A stretch of DNA of 64,000 nt from Clostridia bacterium (GTDB taxonomy: Bacteria > Bacillota > Clostridia > TANB77 > CAG-508), in contig JAFSBT010000003.1 of the NCBI GenBank assembly GCA_017437145.1, forward strand, positions 372,001 to 436,000, given 5' to 3'. The notes below the pieces were generated by a model. The model had not been told where the DNA came from. It saw only the letters and a list, made by a program, of their open reading frames with translations, and searched no databases. Shown piece after piece: positions 17,007 through 27,410 of the stretch (positions are counted from its first letter, which is position 1; every line of letters starts with the position of its first letter). Both the position numbers and the translations under genes were made by a program.

Positions 17007-17998
17007 TTATACATCTATAATCTCCACTCCTGAATAGTAATGTTTTATAATATCCTCATAATTCTTTCCTTCTTTTGCCATACTATCTGCACCTGTTTGG
17101 CTCATACCTACTCCGTGTCCATATCCTATTACAGTAAATTTTATATTTTCATTTTCAACACTAATATTAAAATTTGCAGATTTTAAGCCAAAAATTGTTC
17201 TAACTTCTGTTCCTGGAATTACTAAATTTCCAAATCTAATCTTTTTTACTCTTCCACCTTCTGTATATTCTAATATTTCAAACCAATTTTCTTCTTCAAA
17301 CTTTATTTCAATATTTTCATGATTAGTTTTAAGCTTTTCTAGCAATTCTTCTTTTGTTAATACAACTTCTGAACTATATTGAGTATAATTGCTTTCTCCG
17401 TGAAGTGGTCACTGCTTGTAAATATTCATATCCTGTACCTCCCCAAACATCCACTACATTTTCTGTTTTTCCTCCACTATTTGCATGAAAAAATGCATTT
17501 ATTGGAGTCCCCTGATAAGTAACAATCTTTCCCTTTGTGCTATTTACTGCATCAGTAATTTTACTCCAATTATTTTCTCTTTGTGACTCTTCCCATTTTT
17601 CAAAACGTTTATCTTTAGTAATCCATGCTTGGCAACAACTTGCCGAATCACATAAATCTGCATTCTCATGTTTATTTCCATTTTTTATTTGATATATAGT
17701 ATATGTTCTTGCAACTATAGCTTGAGCCTTCAAAGCTTCAATTTCATAATTTGCAGGCATTTCTGCGCATACCACTCCGCGCCAGATATTCATCTAAAGG
17801 AATTTCTTCTGTTTCGTTTGTTTCATTATGCAGTAACTTTATATTAGAATATTCTTCATAATTATAAGCAACTTCTTCTATATTATTTTCCTGTATATCT
17901 GCTAACACTTCTTCTGTTTTTCTTTTCATTGTAAAAATTATAGGTATAAAAAAACATATTATAATAAAAATTAAAATAAAAAAAATAACCTTTTTCAT
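17007..17998 (-). CDS. spoIID: Stage II sporulation protein D, two +1 frame changes at CGG
   Basis: Lytic transglycosylase of the SpoIIDMP engulfment machine. From ATG 17998 (overlapping the sigF stop) the frame passes a membrane anchor and IPLDEYLA, then meets CGG (codon 74, 17779-17777). Skipping the C gives GVVCAEMPANYEIEALKAQAIVARTY, the SpoIID core. A second CGG (17400-17398) follows LQAVTTS; skipping the C gives GESNYTQYSSEVVLTKEELL and continues to the GYGHGVGMSQTGAD motif and stop at 17007. The length of 992 nt is 3n+2, as two skips require. About 329 aa. Each unshifted frame stops within a few codons. Confidence 0.88.
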
Positions 17999-18714
17999 GC
18001 TTCTATTTTACTCCTTAGTCTCATTAAAATTTTCTTTTCTAGTCTAGAAACCTGTACTTGAGTTATTCCTAAAATTTTTGCTACTTCTGATTGTGTTTTT
18101 TCATTATAATATCTTAATAAAATTATTTTTTTATCTCTTTCCTCTAAATTTTCAATAAGTTGGTTAACTGTAATTTTATTTATTAATGCATTTGTTTCAT
18201 CTTTATTGTTTGAAATTTTACTTTCTTTTGTTTCTCCTCCATCTTCCTTGTATGCTTCTTCATCAATTGACTCGATCTGATTTAACGAATCAATTGCAAT
18301 GGCTACTTCTTCCTTTGATATTTTTAGTATTTTTGCGATTTCTATTATTGATATTTCTCTTCCTTCTTTCTTTAAATACTCCTGTTTCAAATGATTAATT
18401 TTTATTGCTAACTCTTTTATACTTCTACTTACTTTAATTGGTCCATCATCTCTTATAAACCTTTTTATTTCACCTAAAATATATGGTACAGCATATGTAG
18501 ACATTTTTACTTCAAATTTAGTATCAAATCTTTGTACTGCTTTAATTAAACCTATGCAACCTATTTGATATAATTCTTCATTACTATAATTTCTACCTGA
18601 AAATCTTTTTACTATACTCCAAATTAGTCCAGAATTATTTTGTATGATATTTGTCATTGCTTCATCATCTTTATTTTGAGCTTTCAAAATTTCATCTATT
18701 GTATTTTCGTACAT
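17995..18714 (-). CDS. sigF: Forespore sigma factor SigF
   Basis: A 239 aa sigma-70 family member: region 2 with EELYQIGCIGLIKAVQRFD and MSTYAVPYILGEIKRFIRDDG, region 3 with KVSRSIKELA, and region 4 with TQSEVAKILGITQVQVSRLEKK. Sequence and position directly after spoIIAB identify it as SigF, the first forespore sigma factor, held inactive by SpoIIAB. Its stop overlaps the spoIID start (ATGA-type). Confidence 0.93.
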   Translation of the reverse strand: MYENTIDEILKAQNKDDEAMTNIIQNNSGLIWSIVKRFSGRNYSNEELYQIGCIGLIKAVQRFDTKFEVKMSTYAVPYILGEIKRFIRDDGPIKVSRSIKELAIKINHLKQEYLKKEGREISIIEIAKILKISKEEVAIAIDSLNQIESIDEEAYKEDGGETKESKISNNKDETNALINKITVNQLIENLEERDKKIILLRYYNEKTQSEVAKILGITQVQVSRLEKKILMRLRSKIEA

Positions 18715-18733
18715 AATTCTCCCCTTGCTTTTT

Positions 18734-19165
18734 TCACATTTTAATTACTTTTTTCATAGTAATTTTTGTACCTAATCCAACTACAGATTCTATATGTACT
18801 TCATCCATAAAACTTTCCATTATTGTAAATCCCATTCCAGATCTTTCTAAATTTGGCTTAGATGTATATAGCGGTTTCTTTGCTTCTTCTATATTCTCAA
18901 TTCCTTTTCCATTGTCTATTATTTCTATTTCAATACTATTTTCACTCAGTTTACAAATTATTTTTATATTTCCTTCTTTTTCTTCATACCCATGTATTAT
19001 TGAATTAGTAACAGCCTCAGATACTGCTGTTTTTATATCTGCAAGTTCTTCTATTGTTGGATCTAATTGTGATGCAAATGCTGCAACAGTAACTCTTGCA
19101 AAAGCTTCATTGTTTGATTTACTTGAAAATTCTAATTTCATTTCATTTTTATACGCATTTTTCAT
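18734..19165 (-). CDS. spoIIAB: Anti-sigma F factor SpoIIAB
   Basis: A 143 aa GHKL serine kinase that binds SigF and phosphorylates SpoIIAA. The N box is [15 protein letters not shown], the G1 box EIIDNGKGI, and the G2 box [14 protein letters not shown]. It overlaps spoIIAA by 17 bp, as in translationally coupled spoIIA operons. Confidence 0.95.
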   Translation of the reverse strand: MKNAYKNEMKLEFSSKSNNEAFARVTVAAFASQLDPTIEELADIKTAVSEAVTNSIIHGYEEKEGNIKIICKLSENSIEIEIIDNGKGIENIEEAKKPLYTSKPNLERSGMGFTIMESFMDEVHIESVVGLGTKITMKKVIKM

Positions 19166-19490
19166 ATTTTTTTACACCTTCCTCTTCTATAATTGGAATT
19201 ATCTTCAATATTCCTGCCATTTCAAAAATTTTTTTAACAAATCTATTTACATTTATAAGTTTCACTTCACCATTAAGCATGCTTATTATTTTATATCTGC
19301 CTATAATCATCCCTATTCCTGCACTATCCATAAAATTAACACCCTTAAAATCAAAAATAACCTCTTTTGGCATATGTGCTTCTATTTCATAATCAATTTT
19401 TTGCCTTAACTTTTCCACTGAATGATGGTCTATTTCCTCTGTTATATTTATTCTTAAAAGCTTGTCCTCTTTTTTGTAAATTACATCCAT
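19149..19490 (-). CDS. spoIIAA: Anti-anti-sigma factor SpoIIAA
   Basis: A 113 aa STAS-domain protein. The phosphorylatable serine lies in [19 protein letters not shown] (about residue 58). Unphosphorylated SpoIIAA displaces SigF from SpoIIAB. First gene of the spoIIA operon; GAGGAGGAATATA precedes ATG 19490. Confidence 0.93.
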   Translation of the reverse strand: MDVIYKKEDKLLRINITEEIDHHSVEKLRQKIDYEIEAHMPKEVIFDFKGVNFMDSAGIGMIIGRYKIISMLNGEVKLINVNRFVKKIFEMAGILKIIPIIEEEGVKKYEKCV

Positions 19491-19609
19491 TATATTCCTC
19501 CTCTTATTTAATTTATTTCTTATTATATTTTCTACTTTTGGAAATTTTTTCCTTTGTTGAAAAATAAGAAGTTTTGTAAGTAATTTTTTTCTGTTATTTA
19601 TTATTTTTC

Positions 19610-19638
19610 TTTACAAAAAAGTAAAAATAATGTATAAT
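19610..19638 (+). promoter_or_regulatory. Promoter of the 19672 gene
   Basis: TTTACA (19610-19615) and TATAAT (19633-19638) with a 17 bp spacer. The -10 box overlaps the ATG at 19630, so translation must start downstream. Confidence 0.65.
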
Positions 19639-19671
19639 TATATGTATTATGTAAACGTGAAAGGCTGGAAA

Positions 19672-20796
19672 ATGTTATTTAAAGACGATATTAAAAGATA
19701 TATTTTATCCGTTTTTAAACAAGGTTTTGAAGAAGGCTTAAGTGAAACTGAAATTATTCAAAATTTACCAGAAATTTCAGGTAGCGAAACTGATAAACAA
19801 AATCTTTATAATGATTGCAAAGCATATCTTTTTTTAGATTTAGCTTTTATTAATCATCCCCAAATTGCAATAACTCTAGCAGAAAAATATATAAAAAATA
19901 ACAGCCAGAGAGATATAAATTTAGTAGATGAAAAATTATATTCTATGTATTCATTAACCAATCAAACTGATTTAGCTGATGAACTGTTAGAAGAATTATT
20001 AATAAAAGAACCAGATAATAAATGGACAATTGCAAAAAAATTAAATCTTTTAAGAGGTCAAGGAAAACATTTAGAAGCCTTAGATTTTATATCAAAAAAT
20101 TACAAATTAGTAAAAAATGACCCCGCAATATTTCATATACAATATAAAATTATACATAAATTAACTAATGGTGACCCAAATGCTATAATAAAATTATGTA
20201 AAAGAATTCCTTATCTAGACTTTGGAAATATTCCAGAAAAAAGATTAGTTTCAATAGAAAAATTACAAGAGTATTTAAAAAGAACTTATATATTAGAAAA
20301 AAAATGTGAAGATAAACAATCAATTATATATATAAGAAAATTAATTAAAAATAAAATTAAATGTGAAACAGGGAAAAAAACTTCTGAACCTTTCAAAAAT
20401 CAAGATTTACATACTGTTAATTTAATAAATGCTATGATTAAATCTCGTAATTATAAGGAAGAAACTATAAATGAGCTATTAGAAAATATACAAAATGGAA
20501 CTATAAAGTTTTTTATGCAGTGTCAAATATCTCATCATCAAGGAAAAAGTAGTAAAGATTTAGTCGAAAAAATTAAAAATTTTTCTAAAAAAAATAATTC
20601 TATTTTAGACGAAACTGGAAAAAAAAGTATGAGGGTTTTAAATAACTTACTAACTGGAAGTTTAAGAAATATATATTTGCATGATGAATGGTTAAGATTT
20701 CAAAAAAATTATTTTGGAATAATACTAGATCCAGGTAAACAAAAAAATAATGGTAATGACGATAATGTAAAAAAATCATCAGATCCTACATTATAA
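19672..20796 (+). CDS. Hypothetical helical repeat (TPR-like) protein
   Basis: About 374 aa from ATG 19672, with AAAGG 8 bp upstream; the longer ORF start at 19630 falls in the promoter. The protein is all-helical in appearance with degenerate tetratricopeptide-like helix pairs, for example DLADELLEELLIKEPDNKWTIA and EALDFISKNYKLVKNDPAIF. There is no signal peptide. It is Lys/Asn rich and has native codon use. It stands alone on the plus strand, opposite the spoIIA operon. A protein-protein interaction role is plausible; no specific function can be given. Confidence 0.75.
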   Translation: MLFKDDIKRYILSVFKQGFEEGLSETEIIQNLPEISGSETDKQNLYNDCKAYLFLDLAFINHPQIAITLAEKYIKNNSQRDINLVDEKLYSMYSLTNQTDLADELLEELLIKEPDNKWTIAKKLNLLRGQGKHLEALDFISKNYKLVKNDPAIFHIQYKIIHKLTNGDPNAIIKLCKRIPYLDFGNIPEKRLVSIEKLQEYLKRTYILEKKCEDKQSIIYIRKLIKNKIKCETGKKTSEPFKNQDLHTVNLINAMIKSRNYKEETINELLENIQNGTIKFFMQCQISHHQGKSSKDLVEKIKNFSKKNNSILDETGKKSMRVLNNLLTGSLRNIYLHDEWLRFQKNYFGIILDPGKQKNNGNDDNVKKSSDPTL

Positions 20797-20849
20797 AACA
20801 TTAAAGAACAGTAATAAATCAATGAAAAATTCGAACTTTCCTATTACAT

Positions 20850-20885
20850 AAAAAAGCAATTTCTTAAAGAAATTGCTTTTTTTAT
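20850..20885. terminator. Bidirectional terminator between the TPR-like gene and rpmF
   Basis: AAAAAAGCAATTTCTT and AAGAAATTGCTTTTTT form a strong stem with T runs on both strands between convergent genes. Confidence 0.85.
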
Positions 20886-20886
20886 T

Positions 20887-21069
20887 TTAGTCTTCTTTTT
20901 TCTCTATAACTTCTTTTCCATCATAGTAACCGCAGTTTGAACAAACTCTATGTGGTAAAACTGGTTCATTACAATGTTTACATGTTGCTATTGCTGGTTT
21001 TTCTAGTTTCCATGTTGATCTTCTTGTTCTTGTTCTTTCTTTTGACCATCTTCTTTTTGGTTGTGCCAT
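20887..21069 (-). CDS. rpmF: 50S ribosomal protein L32
   Basis: A 60 aa protein with the L32 N-terminus AQPKRRWSKERTRTRRS and a four-cysteine zinc site (CKHC...CSNC), the zinc-binding L32 type. Glycine in SNCGYY is preceded by TGC, so its CGG trinucleotide is out of frame. Confidence 0.96.
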   Translation of the reverse strand: MAQPKRRWSKERTRTRRSTWKLEKPAIATCKHCNEPVLPHRVCSNCGYYDGKEVIEKKED

Positions 21070-21187
21070 CTTTTATTCCCTCCTATGCTAATCAAAATAT
21101 CTATATGACTTTACATATTTTTCTCATTTTTGTCACTATGATAGTATACTAAAAATTTATATTGTTTGTCAAGTATTTTTACATATT

Positions 21188-21901
21188 TTATTTTATTATT
21201 TCAGGATTTCCATATTTTATTCCATATGTTTCCACTGTCATACTTTTTATCACTGGTGGTTCTACCGGTGTTGTTGTTTTATTTTCTGTTGTTTCACCTG
21301 TTTCTTCATCTGTGGTAGTTTCAATTTTAGTTTCTAAAACTTTTAACTGATCAACTATTTCCATACCTTCTGTTACTTTTCCAAATGCACAATAATTTCC
21401 ATCAAAATCTGTATAATCTTCTGCCATAATAAAGAATTGTGCACATCCTGAATCATACCCCTGCTTTAAATAACTATAATCTCCTGTATAATATGCCCAC
21501 ATTGAATAATCCTGTCTTGCTAGTCCAACTGTACCTCTCTCAAAAGATAATTTATTGTCTTTAAAATCGTTTTCTGCAAATTCACCTTTTATTGCATATT
21601 CTGTTTCACCTGTACCGTCACCATTGATATCTCCACCTTGAATTAACATATCCTCAACTCTATGAAATGTTAATCCATCATAATATCCTTCATTTATAAG
21701 TTTTATAAAATTTGTAACTGTGTTTGGTGCATATTCTGGATACAATTCCATTTTTATAGTACCATAATTTTCTACTTCCATTGTTACAATTGGATTTTGA
21801 TATTCAAAATTATTCTTTAAATAATAACCATATATCATAAATGCCAATGCTGCTACTATTATTACAAGTGCAATTATACTAAAAACTAATTTATTTTTCA
21901 T
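21188..21901 (-). CDS. Membrane-anchored cyclophilin-type peptidyl-prolyl isomerase
   Basis: A 237 aa protein with an N-terminal membrane anchor (residues about 5-28) and a cyclophilin domain (about 40-215) with NTVTNFIKLINEGYYDGLTFHRV, IQGGD, CAQFFIMAED and FGKVTEGMEIVDQL. The C-terminal part has a Glu/Thr-rich insert. It should act outside the membrane in folding of secreted proteins. Confidence 0.9.
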   Translation of the reverse strand: MKNKLVFSIIALVIIVAALAFMIYGYYLKNNFEYQNPIVTMEVENYGTIKMELYPEYAPNTVTNFIKLINEGYYDGLTFHRVEDMLIQGGDINGDGTGETEYAIKGEFAENDFKDNKLSFERGTVGLARQDYSMWAYYTGDYSYLKQGYDSGCAQFFIMAEDYTDFDGNYCAFGKVTEGMEIVDQLKVLETKIETTTDEETGETTENKTTTPVEPPVIKSMTVETYGIKYGNPEIIK

Positions 21902-21921
21902 TTTTTACCCTTTCTTGTATA

Positions 21922-21971
21922 TAGGGGCTAGTCAAGACTAGCCCGCGTGTCGGTCGCGACCGGCCCCTACA
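21922..21971. repeat. TGTAGGGGC-family palindromes, two cores
   Basis: TAGGGGCTAGTCAAGACTAGCCC followed by GGTCGCGACC and GGCCCCTAC: two different palindromic cores share one pair of outer ends. The same arrangement recurs at 42849-42900. Confidence 0.75.
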
Positions 21972-21991
21972 TTTTTTGTATATTTCATTTT

Positions 21992-23518
21992 TTATTTAAT
22001 AATTAATGACTCTCCTGTCATTTCTTGAGGTTTTTCTATACCCATTATATCTAAGATAGTAGGTGCTAAATCTGCTAATTTCCCTTCTTTTAATTTAGCT
22101 TCTTTACCAACTAATATCAAAGGAACAACATTTGTAGTATGTGCTGTATGAGGTTCTCCAGTTGTATAATCTATCATTTGTTCTGAATTTCCATGATCTG
22201 CAGTAATTAATACTACGCCTTCTTTTTCTTGAATTGCTGTAACTACTCTTTCAACACATTTATCGATTGTTTCTAAAGCTTTTATAGCAGCGTCTAAATT
22301 TCCTGTATGTCCTACCATGTCTGGATTTGCATAATTTAATATTATAGTGTCAAATTTTTCTGAATTGATTGCATTAACTACATTATCTGTAACCTCTACT
22401 GCACTCATTTCTGGTTGTAAATCATATGTTGCAACTTTTGGTGAAGGAATAAGAATTCTATCTTCGCCTTCATATTGTCTTTCTTCTCCACCATTAAAGA
22501 AAAAAGTAACGTGAGCATATTTTTCAGTTTCTGCAATTCTTAATTGTTTTAAACCATTTTTAGCAATAACTTCTCCAAAAGTATTTTTTAATTCTTCTTC
22601 TTTAAAAGCTATTTTTACATTTTCTATTGTTGCATCATAATTTGTAAAACATACATAATATAGTGGAAAATAACTTCTATCAAATCCAATAAAAACTTCA
22701 TCCACTAAACTTCTTGTTATTTCTCTTGCTCTATCTTTTCTGAAGTTGAAGAAAATCACTGAATCATTTTCACTAATAGTTGCAATTGGTTCTCCATCAT
22801 TACAGATTACTGTTGGTTCAACAAATTCATCAAAAATTTCTTTTTGATATGATTCTTCAATTGCAGCAGTAGCAGAAGTAGCTTTTATTCCTTCTCCTTT
22901 AACTAATGCATTATATGCTTTTTCTACTCTATCCCAACGTTTATCTCTATCCATTGCATAATATCTTCCAGATATGCTTGCAATTTTCCCAACACCTTTT
23001 TCTTGCATTTTCTTTTCTAATTCAGTTATATATCCTTCTCCAGATGCGGGTGGAGTATCTCTTCCATCTAAAAAGCAATGTACATAAACATCTTCAAAAT
23101 CTTTTCTTTTGGCTAACTCTAAAATTCCATATAAATGTCTTATATGACTATGAACTCCTCCATCTGAAAGTAACCCCATTACATGTAATTTAGAATTATT
23201 TCTTTTACAGTTTTCTATTGCTTCTACTAATTCTGGAATACTAAAGAAATCTCCATCTTCTATTGATTTTGTTATTTTTGTAAGTTCTTGATAAACAACT
23301 CTACCAGCACCAATATTTGTATGTCCAACTTCAGAATTTCCCATTTGTCCTTCTGGAAGTCCAACATCTAATCCACTTGTTTTTATAATTGTTGTTGGCA
23401 TTTGTTTTTTTAGTTTATCTAAAAAAGGAGTTTCTGCCATATGTACTGCATTTGCTGTTTCATTTTCATTAATTCCATATCCATCTAATATCATTAACAT
23501 TGTTATTTGTTTATTCAT
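21992..23518 (-). CDS. gpmI: 2,3-bisphosphoglycerate-independent phosphoglycerate mutase
   Basis: Converts 3- to 2-phosphoglycerate; a Mn-dependent alkaline-phosphatase-superfamily enzyme. Metal and phospho-serine motifs are visible: LMILDGYG, MGNSEVGHTNIGAGR, ADHGNSEQMID, and EPHTAHTTNVVP. About 508 aa. I chose ATG 23518 because LMILDGYG normally follows within 10 residues; an in-frame ATG at 23536 sits too close to its AAGGAAG. It closes a gap-pgk-tpiA-gpmI glycolytic cluster. Confidence 0.95.
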   Translation of the reverse strand: MNKQITMLMILDGYGINENETANAVHMAETPFLDKLKKQMPTTIIKTSGLDVGLPEGQMGNSEVGHTNIGAGRVVYQELTKITKSIEDGDFFSIPELVEAIENCKRNNSKLHVMGLLSDGGVHSHIRHLYGILELAKRKDFEDVYVHCFLDGRDTPPASGEGYITELEKKMQEKGVGKIASISGRYYAMDRDKRWDRVEKAYNALVKGEGIKATSATAAIEESYQKEIFDEFVEPTVICNDGEPIATISENDSVIFFNFRKDRAREITRSLVDEVFIGFDRSYFPLYYVCFTNYDATIENVKIAFKEEELKNTFGEVIAKNGLKQLRIAETEKYAHVTFFFNGGEERQYEGEDRILIPSPKVATYDLQPEMSAVEVTDNVVNAINSEKFDTIILNYANPDMVGHTGNLDAAIKALETIDKCVERVVTAIQEKEGVVLITADHGNSEQMIDYTTGEPHTAHTTNVVPLILVGKEAKLKEGKLADLAPTILDIMGIEKPQEMTGESLIIK

Positions 23519-23611
23519 AATTGTATTTTTCCTCATCTTCCTTTAATAAATTTGATTATTTTTAAATGTGTCCTCTAAAGATATTTATTATTAAGCATTC
23601 CTAACGGGTCA

Positions 23612-23636
23612 CGGACGACCAATGGTCGCCCCTACA
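23612..23636. repeat. TGTAGGGGC-family copy (GACCAATGGTC core)
   Basis: CGGACGACC-AATGG-TCGCCCCTACA between gpmI and tpiA, the same core as 5719, 6626, 7911 and 40561. Confidence 0.75.
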
Positions 23637-23662
23637 TCAAAATCCATTATATGAATTTTATA

Positions 23663-24415
23663 TTATTTATTATAATTTACAATTTTAGCGAATTCCTCTG
23701 CAACTAAACTTGCTCCACCTACTAATCCACCATCTATATCTGACATTTCAAATAATTCTTTAGCATTTGAAGATTTTACGCTTCCACCATATTGTATTAT
23801 TACTTTATTTGCAACTTCTTCTCCATAGTTTTTAGCAACTTCTTCTCTTATCCATTTGATTGTTTCATTTGCATCTTCTTTTGTTGCTGTTTTTCCTGTT
23901 CCAATTGCCCAAATTGGTTCATATGCTATTATTGTATCCTCTACTTCTTTATTTGTTAAACCTTCTAAAGCTAATTTTGTTTGTGTTGTAACTATTGTTT
24001 TTGCATCTCCTGATTCTCTTTGTTCTAAGCTTTCTCCTACACAAACTATTGGTTTTAACTCTAAGCTTAAAGCTTTCTTTAATTTTTTATTTACAGTTTC
24101 ATCTGTTTCATTGTAGTATGCTCTTCTTTCAGAGTGTCCTATTATTACATACTCAACTCCTATAGATTTTAACATTTCTCCTGAAACTTCACCTGTATAA
24201 GCGCCTTTTTCTTCCCAATTCATATTTTGTGCACCTATTTTTATATTTGTTCCTTGAGCCATATTTAAAGCATAGAATAAATCTGTATATGGAGCACATA
24301 TTACTACTTCATTTTCAGAGTCCTTTACATAGTTTTCTAATTCCTCAATAAATGATATGGCCTCATTTGGCAATTTATTCATTTTCCAGTTTCCTGCTAT
24401 TACTTTTTTTCTCAT
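23663..24415 (-). CDS. tpiA: Triosephosphate isomerase
   Basis: A 250 aa TIM-barrel enzyme interconverting DHAP and G3P. Motifs: AGNWKMNK (catalytic Lys), IGHSERR (catalytic His95), AYEPIWAIGTGKTAT (catalytic Glu and flexible loop) and GGSVKSSNAKEL, DGGLVGGASL. AAGGAG precedes ATG 24415. Confidence 0.97.
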   Translation of the reverse strand: MRKKVIAGNWKMNKLPNEAISFIEELENYVKDSENEVVICAPYTDLFYALNMAQGTNIKIGAQNMNWEEKGAYTGEVSGEMLKSIGVEYVIIGHSERRAYYNETDETVNKKLKKALSLELKPIVCVGESLEQRESGDAKTIVTTQTKLALEGLTNKEVEDTIIAYEPIWAIGTGKTATKEDANETIKWIREEVAKNYGEEVANKVIIQYGGSVKSSNAKELFEMSDIDGGLVGGASLVAEEFAKIVNYNK

Positions 24416-24437
24416 AAAAATTCTCCTTTATTTTTTA

Positions 24438-24962
24438 TTAAAAACCTGTTACTAATTCTATTTTTTCATTTTCTATATCATAAATAAATAGTTTCCCATC
24501 AACTAATTTATTATTTATTGTACCACTAACATTTCCACTGCTTCCAGCTAATGATAGACCTTCAATATCTTTAAATTCTATTGTATATTCGCAATATCCT
24601 ATAATTTTATTTTCTTCTATATCTTCTTCAGGTATTTTTATTTCTGCAATTTCTGTATATTCTTTTGTATAAATTGTTATATTATTAACAAATATATCTT
24701 TTATCTCATTATCAGAAGCAATAAACTCACCTATATTGCTTTTTGAAGGATTTGACAAAGATTGATATATTTTTTCAAAATCGCTAGATTCATTTTCAAT
24801 ACTTTCTTGATTTATTACGCTAGAATCTTCTTTACTATTATCAGTATTATCATCTTGATAATTATTTGTATACATTATACCTATTACTGCTAACAATATT
24901 ATTATAATTACTATACATATAATATTCACAATACTTATACTCATTTTTTTATCTTTTTCCAT
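24438..24962 (-). CDS. Hypothetical membrane-anchored protein inside the glycolytic cluster
   Basis: A 174 aa protein I do not recognise. One membrane segment (residues about 10-30), then an Asp/Asn/Ser-rich acidic linker (about 32-65), and about 100 residues with beta-strand character (ITIYTKEYTEIAEIKIP, GYCEYTIEFKDIEGL). It lies between pgk and tpiA with short spacers on the same strand, so it is probably cotranscribed with them. Topology suggests an extracellular C-terminal domain. Confidence 0.7.
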   Translation of the reverse strand: MEKDKKMSISIVNIICIVIIIILLAVIGIMYTNNYQDDNTDNSKEDSSVINQESIENESSDFEKIYQSLSNPSKSNIGEFIASDNEIKDIFVNNITIYTKEYTEIAEIKIPEEDIEENKIIGYCEYTIEFKDIEGLSLAGSSGNVSGTINNKLVDGKLFIYDIENEKIELVTGF

Positions 24963-24989
24963 ATCTTTCCTCCATAAATTTATGTATCA

Positions 24990-26177
24990 TTATTTCTCTT
25001 CTAAGCATTCAATTCCAGGTAAAAGTTTTCCTTCTAAAAACTCTAAAGATGCTCCTCCTCCTGTTGAAATATGAGTCATCTTATCTGCTAATCCTAATTT
25101 TTCTATTGCTGCAGCAGAATCTCCACCACCAATTATCGTTGTAGCATCTATGTTTGCAAGTATACTTGCTACTGCTTTTGTTCCTACTTCAAATTTAGAG
25201 AATTCACAAACACCTAATGGGCCATTCCATACTACTGTTTTTGCATTTTTTACTACTTCTTCAAATTTTTCAATTGTTTTTGGTCCAATATCTAATCCCA
25301 TAAATCCTTCTGGAATTTCTTCTGATGATACAATCATGCTTTCTGCATCATTAGAATATTCTGCAGAGACATTATTATCTAATGGTAATAGTATTTCTAC
25401 ATTTTTTGCTTTTGCTTTTTCTAATAAACTATTTGCTAATTCTAATTTATCTTCTTCGCAAATTGATGTACCTATACTATGTCCTTGTGCTTTATAAAAT
25501 GTGTATGCCATTCCACCACCAATTATTAAAGTATCCACTTTATCTATTAAATTTTCTATTACACCTATTTTATCAGAAACTTTTGCTCCTCCAAGTATTG
25601 CTACAAATGGATGTGCTGGATTTTCTAAAGCTCCACCTAAAAACTCTAACTCTTTTTCAATTAAGAATCCTGAAACTGCAGGTAAATAGTCTGCAACACC
25701 TGTTGTTGAACTGTGTGCTCTATGTGCAGTTCCAAATGCATCATTTACATATAATTCAGCCATATCAGCTAATGCTTTTGAAAATTCTGGTGCATTTTTT
25801 TCTTCCTCTTTATGGAATCTTACGTTTTCTAATAAAACTACTTCTCCTTCTTTCACATTAGATGTTAGTTCTTTTGCACTTTCACCAATTACATCTGTAG
25901 CTAGTTTTACTTCTTTATTTAATAATTTTGAAAGTTCTTCAGCTACTGGTTTTAAAGAATACTTTTGATTAAATTCTCCTTTTGGTCTTCCTAAATGTGA
26001 GCAAAGAATTACTTTTGCATTATTGTCTAATAAATATTGTATTGTTGGAATTGCAGCTTTAATTCTTCTATTATCAGTGATTGTTCCATCTTCTGAACTT
26101 ATAGGAACATTGAAATCACATCTAACTAATACTTTTTTACTATTAACGTCTATGTCTTTTACTGTTTTTTTATTCAT
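24990..26177 (-). CDS. pgk: Phosphoglycerate kinase
   Basis: A 395 aa enzyme making ATP from 1,3-bisphosphoglycerate. Motifs: [69 protein letters not shown] and [23 protein letters not shown] precedes ATG 26177. Confidence 0.97.
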   Translation of the reverse strand: MNKKTVKDIDVNSKKVLVRCDFNVPISSEDGTITDNRRIKAAIPTIQYLLDNNAKVILCSHLGRPKGEFNQKYSLKPVAEELSKLLNKEVKLATDVIGESAKELTSNVKEGEVVLLENVRFHKEEEKNAPEFSKALADMAELYVNDAFGTAHRAHSSTTGVADYLPAVSGFLIEKELEFLGGALENPAHPFVAILGGAKVSDKIGVIENLIDKVDTLIIGGGMAYTFYKAQGHSIGTSICEEDKLELANSLLEKAKAKNVEILLPLDNNVSAEYSNDAESMIVSSEEIPEGFMGLDIGPKTIEKFEEVVKNAKTVVWNGPLGVCEFSKFEVGTKAVASILANIDATTIIGGGDSAAAIEKLGLADKMTHISTGGGASLEFLEGKLLPGIECLEEK

Positions 26178-26196
26178 TGTATCTCTCCTTTTAATT

Positions 26197-26254
26197 ATAG
26201 GGGCGAACTATGTTCGCCCTGTTATTCTTCGGGCGAACGCAGTTCGCCCCTACA
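26197..26254. repeat. Pair of TGTAGGGGC-family palindromes (GAAC...GTTC core)
   Basis: Two units with cores GGGCGAACTATGTTCGCCC and GGGCGAACGCAGTTCGCCC in opposite orientation between gap and pgk. The same pair arrangement is at 35619-35680. Confidence 0.8.
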
Positions 26255-26276
26255 TTCATTCGTCCTTAATTATAAA

Positions 26277-27290
26277 TTATAATTCTGCGAAATATTTTAT
26301 TGTTCTTACCATTTGACTTGTATAAGAATTTTCGTTATCATACCAAGCAACTACTTGAACTTGATATAATCCATCTTCTATTTTTGTTACCATTGTTTGT
26401 GTACTATCAAATAAAGAACCATATTTCATTCCTATAATATCAGAAGATACTAATAATTCTTCTGTATATCCATAAGATTCATTTGATGCTGCTTTCATTG
26501 CTGCATTTATTGATTCTGGAGTTATATCTTCACCTTTAACAACTGCTACTAAAATTGTTGTTGAACCTGTTGGCACTGGAACTCTTTGTGCTGAACCAAT
26601 TAATTTTCCATTTAATTCTGGAATAACTAATCCAATTGCTTTTGCTGCTCCTGTAGAGTTAGGAACAATATTTACAGCTGCTGCTCTAGCTCTTCTTAAA
26701 TCTGCTTTTCTGTGTGGACCATCTAATACCATTTGGTCACCTGTATATGCATGAACAGTTGTCATTATTCCTGATTGAATTGGAGCATAATCATTTAATG
26801 CTTTTGCCATAGGTGCTAAACAGTTTGTTGTACATGAAGCTGCTGATATAACTGTATCTTCTGCTTTTAGTATTTTTTCATTAACTCCAAAAACTACTGT
26901 TGGTAAATCTTTACCAGCTGGTGCTGAAATAACTACCTTTTTAGCACCTGCTTTAATATGAGCTTCTGCTTTTTCTTTTGTTGTATAGAATCCTGTACAT
27001 TCTAAAACAACATCTACCCCTAATTCTCCCCAAGGTAATTCTGCTGCATCTTTTATTGCATATATTTTTATAGTTTTTCCATCTACTGTTATTGAATCTT
27101 CTCCTGCTACTACTGTATCTGCTTTTTCGTATGTTTTTTGAGCTGAATCGTATTTTAATAAATGAGCTAACATATCTGGACTTGTTAAATCATTAATTGC
27201 AACGATTTCATATCCTTCTGCTCCAAACATTTGTCTAAATGCAAGACGTCCTATACGTCCAAAACCATTAATGGCTACTTTTACTGACAT
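26277..27290 (-). CDS. gap: Glyceraldehyde-3-phosphate dehydrogenase
   Basis: A 337 aa NAD-dependent enzyme: Rossmann motif [14 protein letters not shown], catalytic cysteine in [13 protein letters not shown] (about 150-154), HAYTGDQ with the catalytic His, [17 protein letters not shown] and [13 protein letters not shown]. First gene of the gap-pgk-X-tpiA-gpmI series. Confidence 0.97.
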   Translation of the reverse strand: MSVKVAINGFGRIGRLAFRQMFGAEGYEIVAINDLTSPDMLAHLLKYDSAQKTYEKADTVVAGEDSITVDGKTIKIYAIKDAAELPWGELGVDVVLECTGFYTTKEKAEAHIKAGAKKVVISAPAGKDLPTVVFGVNEKILKAEDTVISAASCTTNCLAPMAKALNDYAPIQSGIMTTVHAYTGDQMVLDGPHRKADLRRARAAAVNIVPNSTGAAKAIGLVIPELNGKLIGSAQRVPVPTGSTTILVAVVKGEDITPESINAAMKAASNESYGYTEELLVSSDIIGMKYGSLFDSTQTMVTKIEDGLYQVQVVAWYDNENSYTSQMVRTIKYFAEL

Positions 27291-27360
27291 AAAATCATCC
27301 TTTCTTAAACTGTAAATTTAATTACATTTTTTTAATTTTACGAACGTAATTGTATAACAA

Positions 27361-27392
27361 AAAAGAATACTTTTCAAGTATTCTTTTTAAAT
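27361..27392 (-). terminator. Terminator of the 27411 gene
   Basis: AAAAGAATACTT and AAGTATTCTTTTT form a stem with a short TTC-type loop downstream of the minus-strand gene. Confidence 0.8.
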
Positions 27393-27410
27393 AAATTTTA
27401 AAATTAAATT

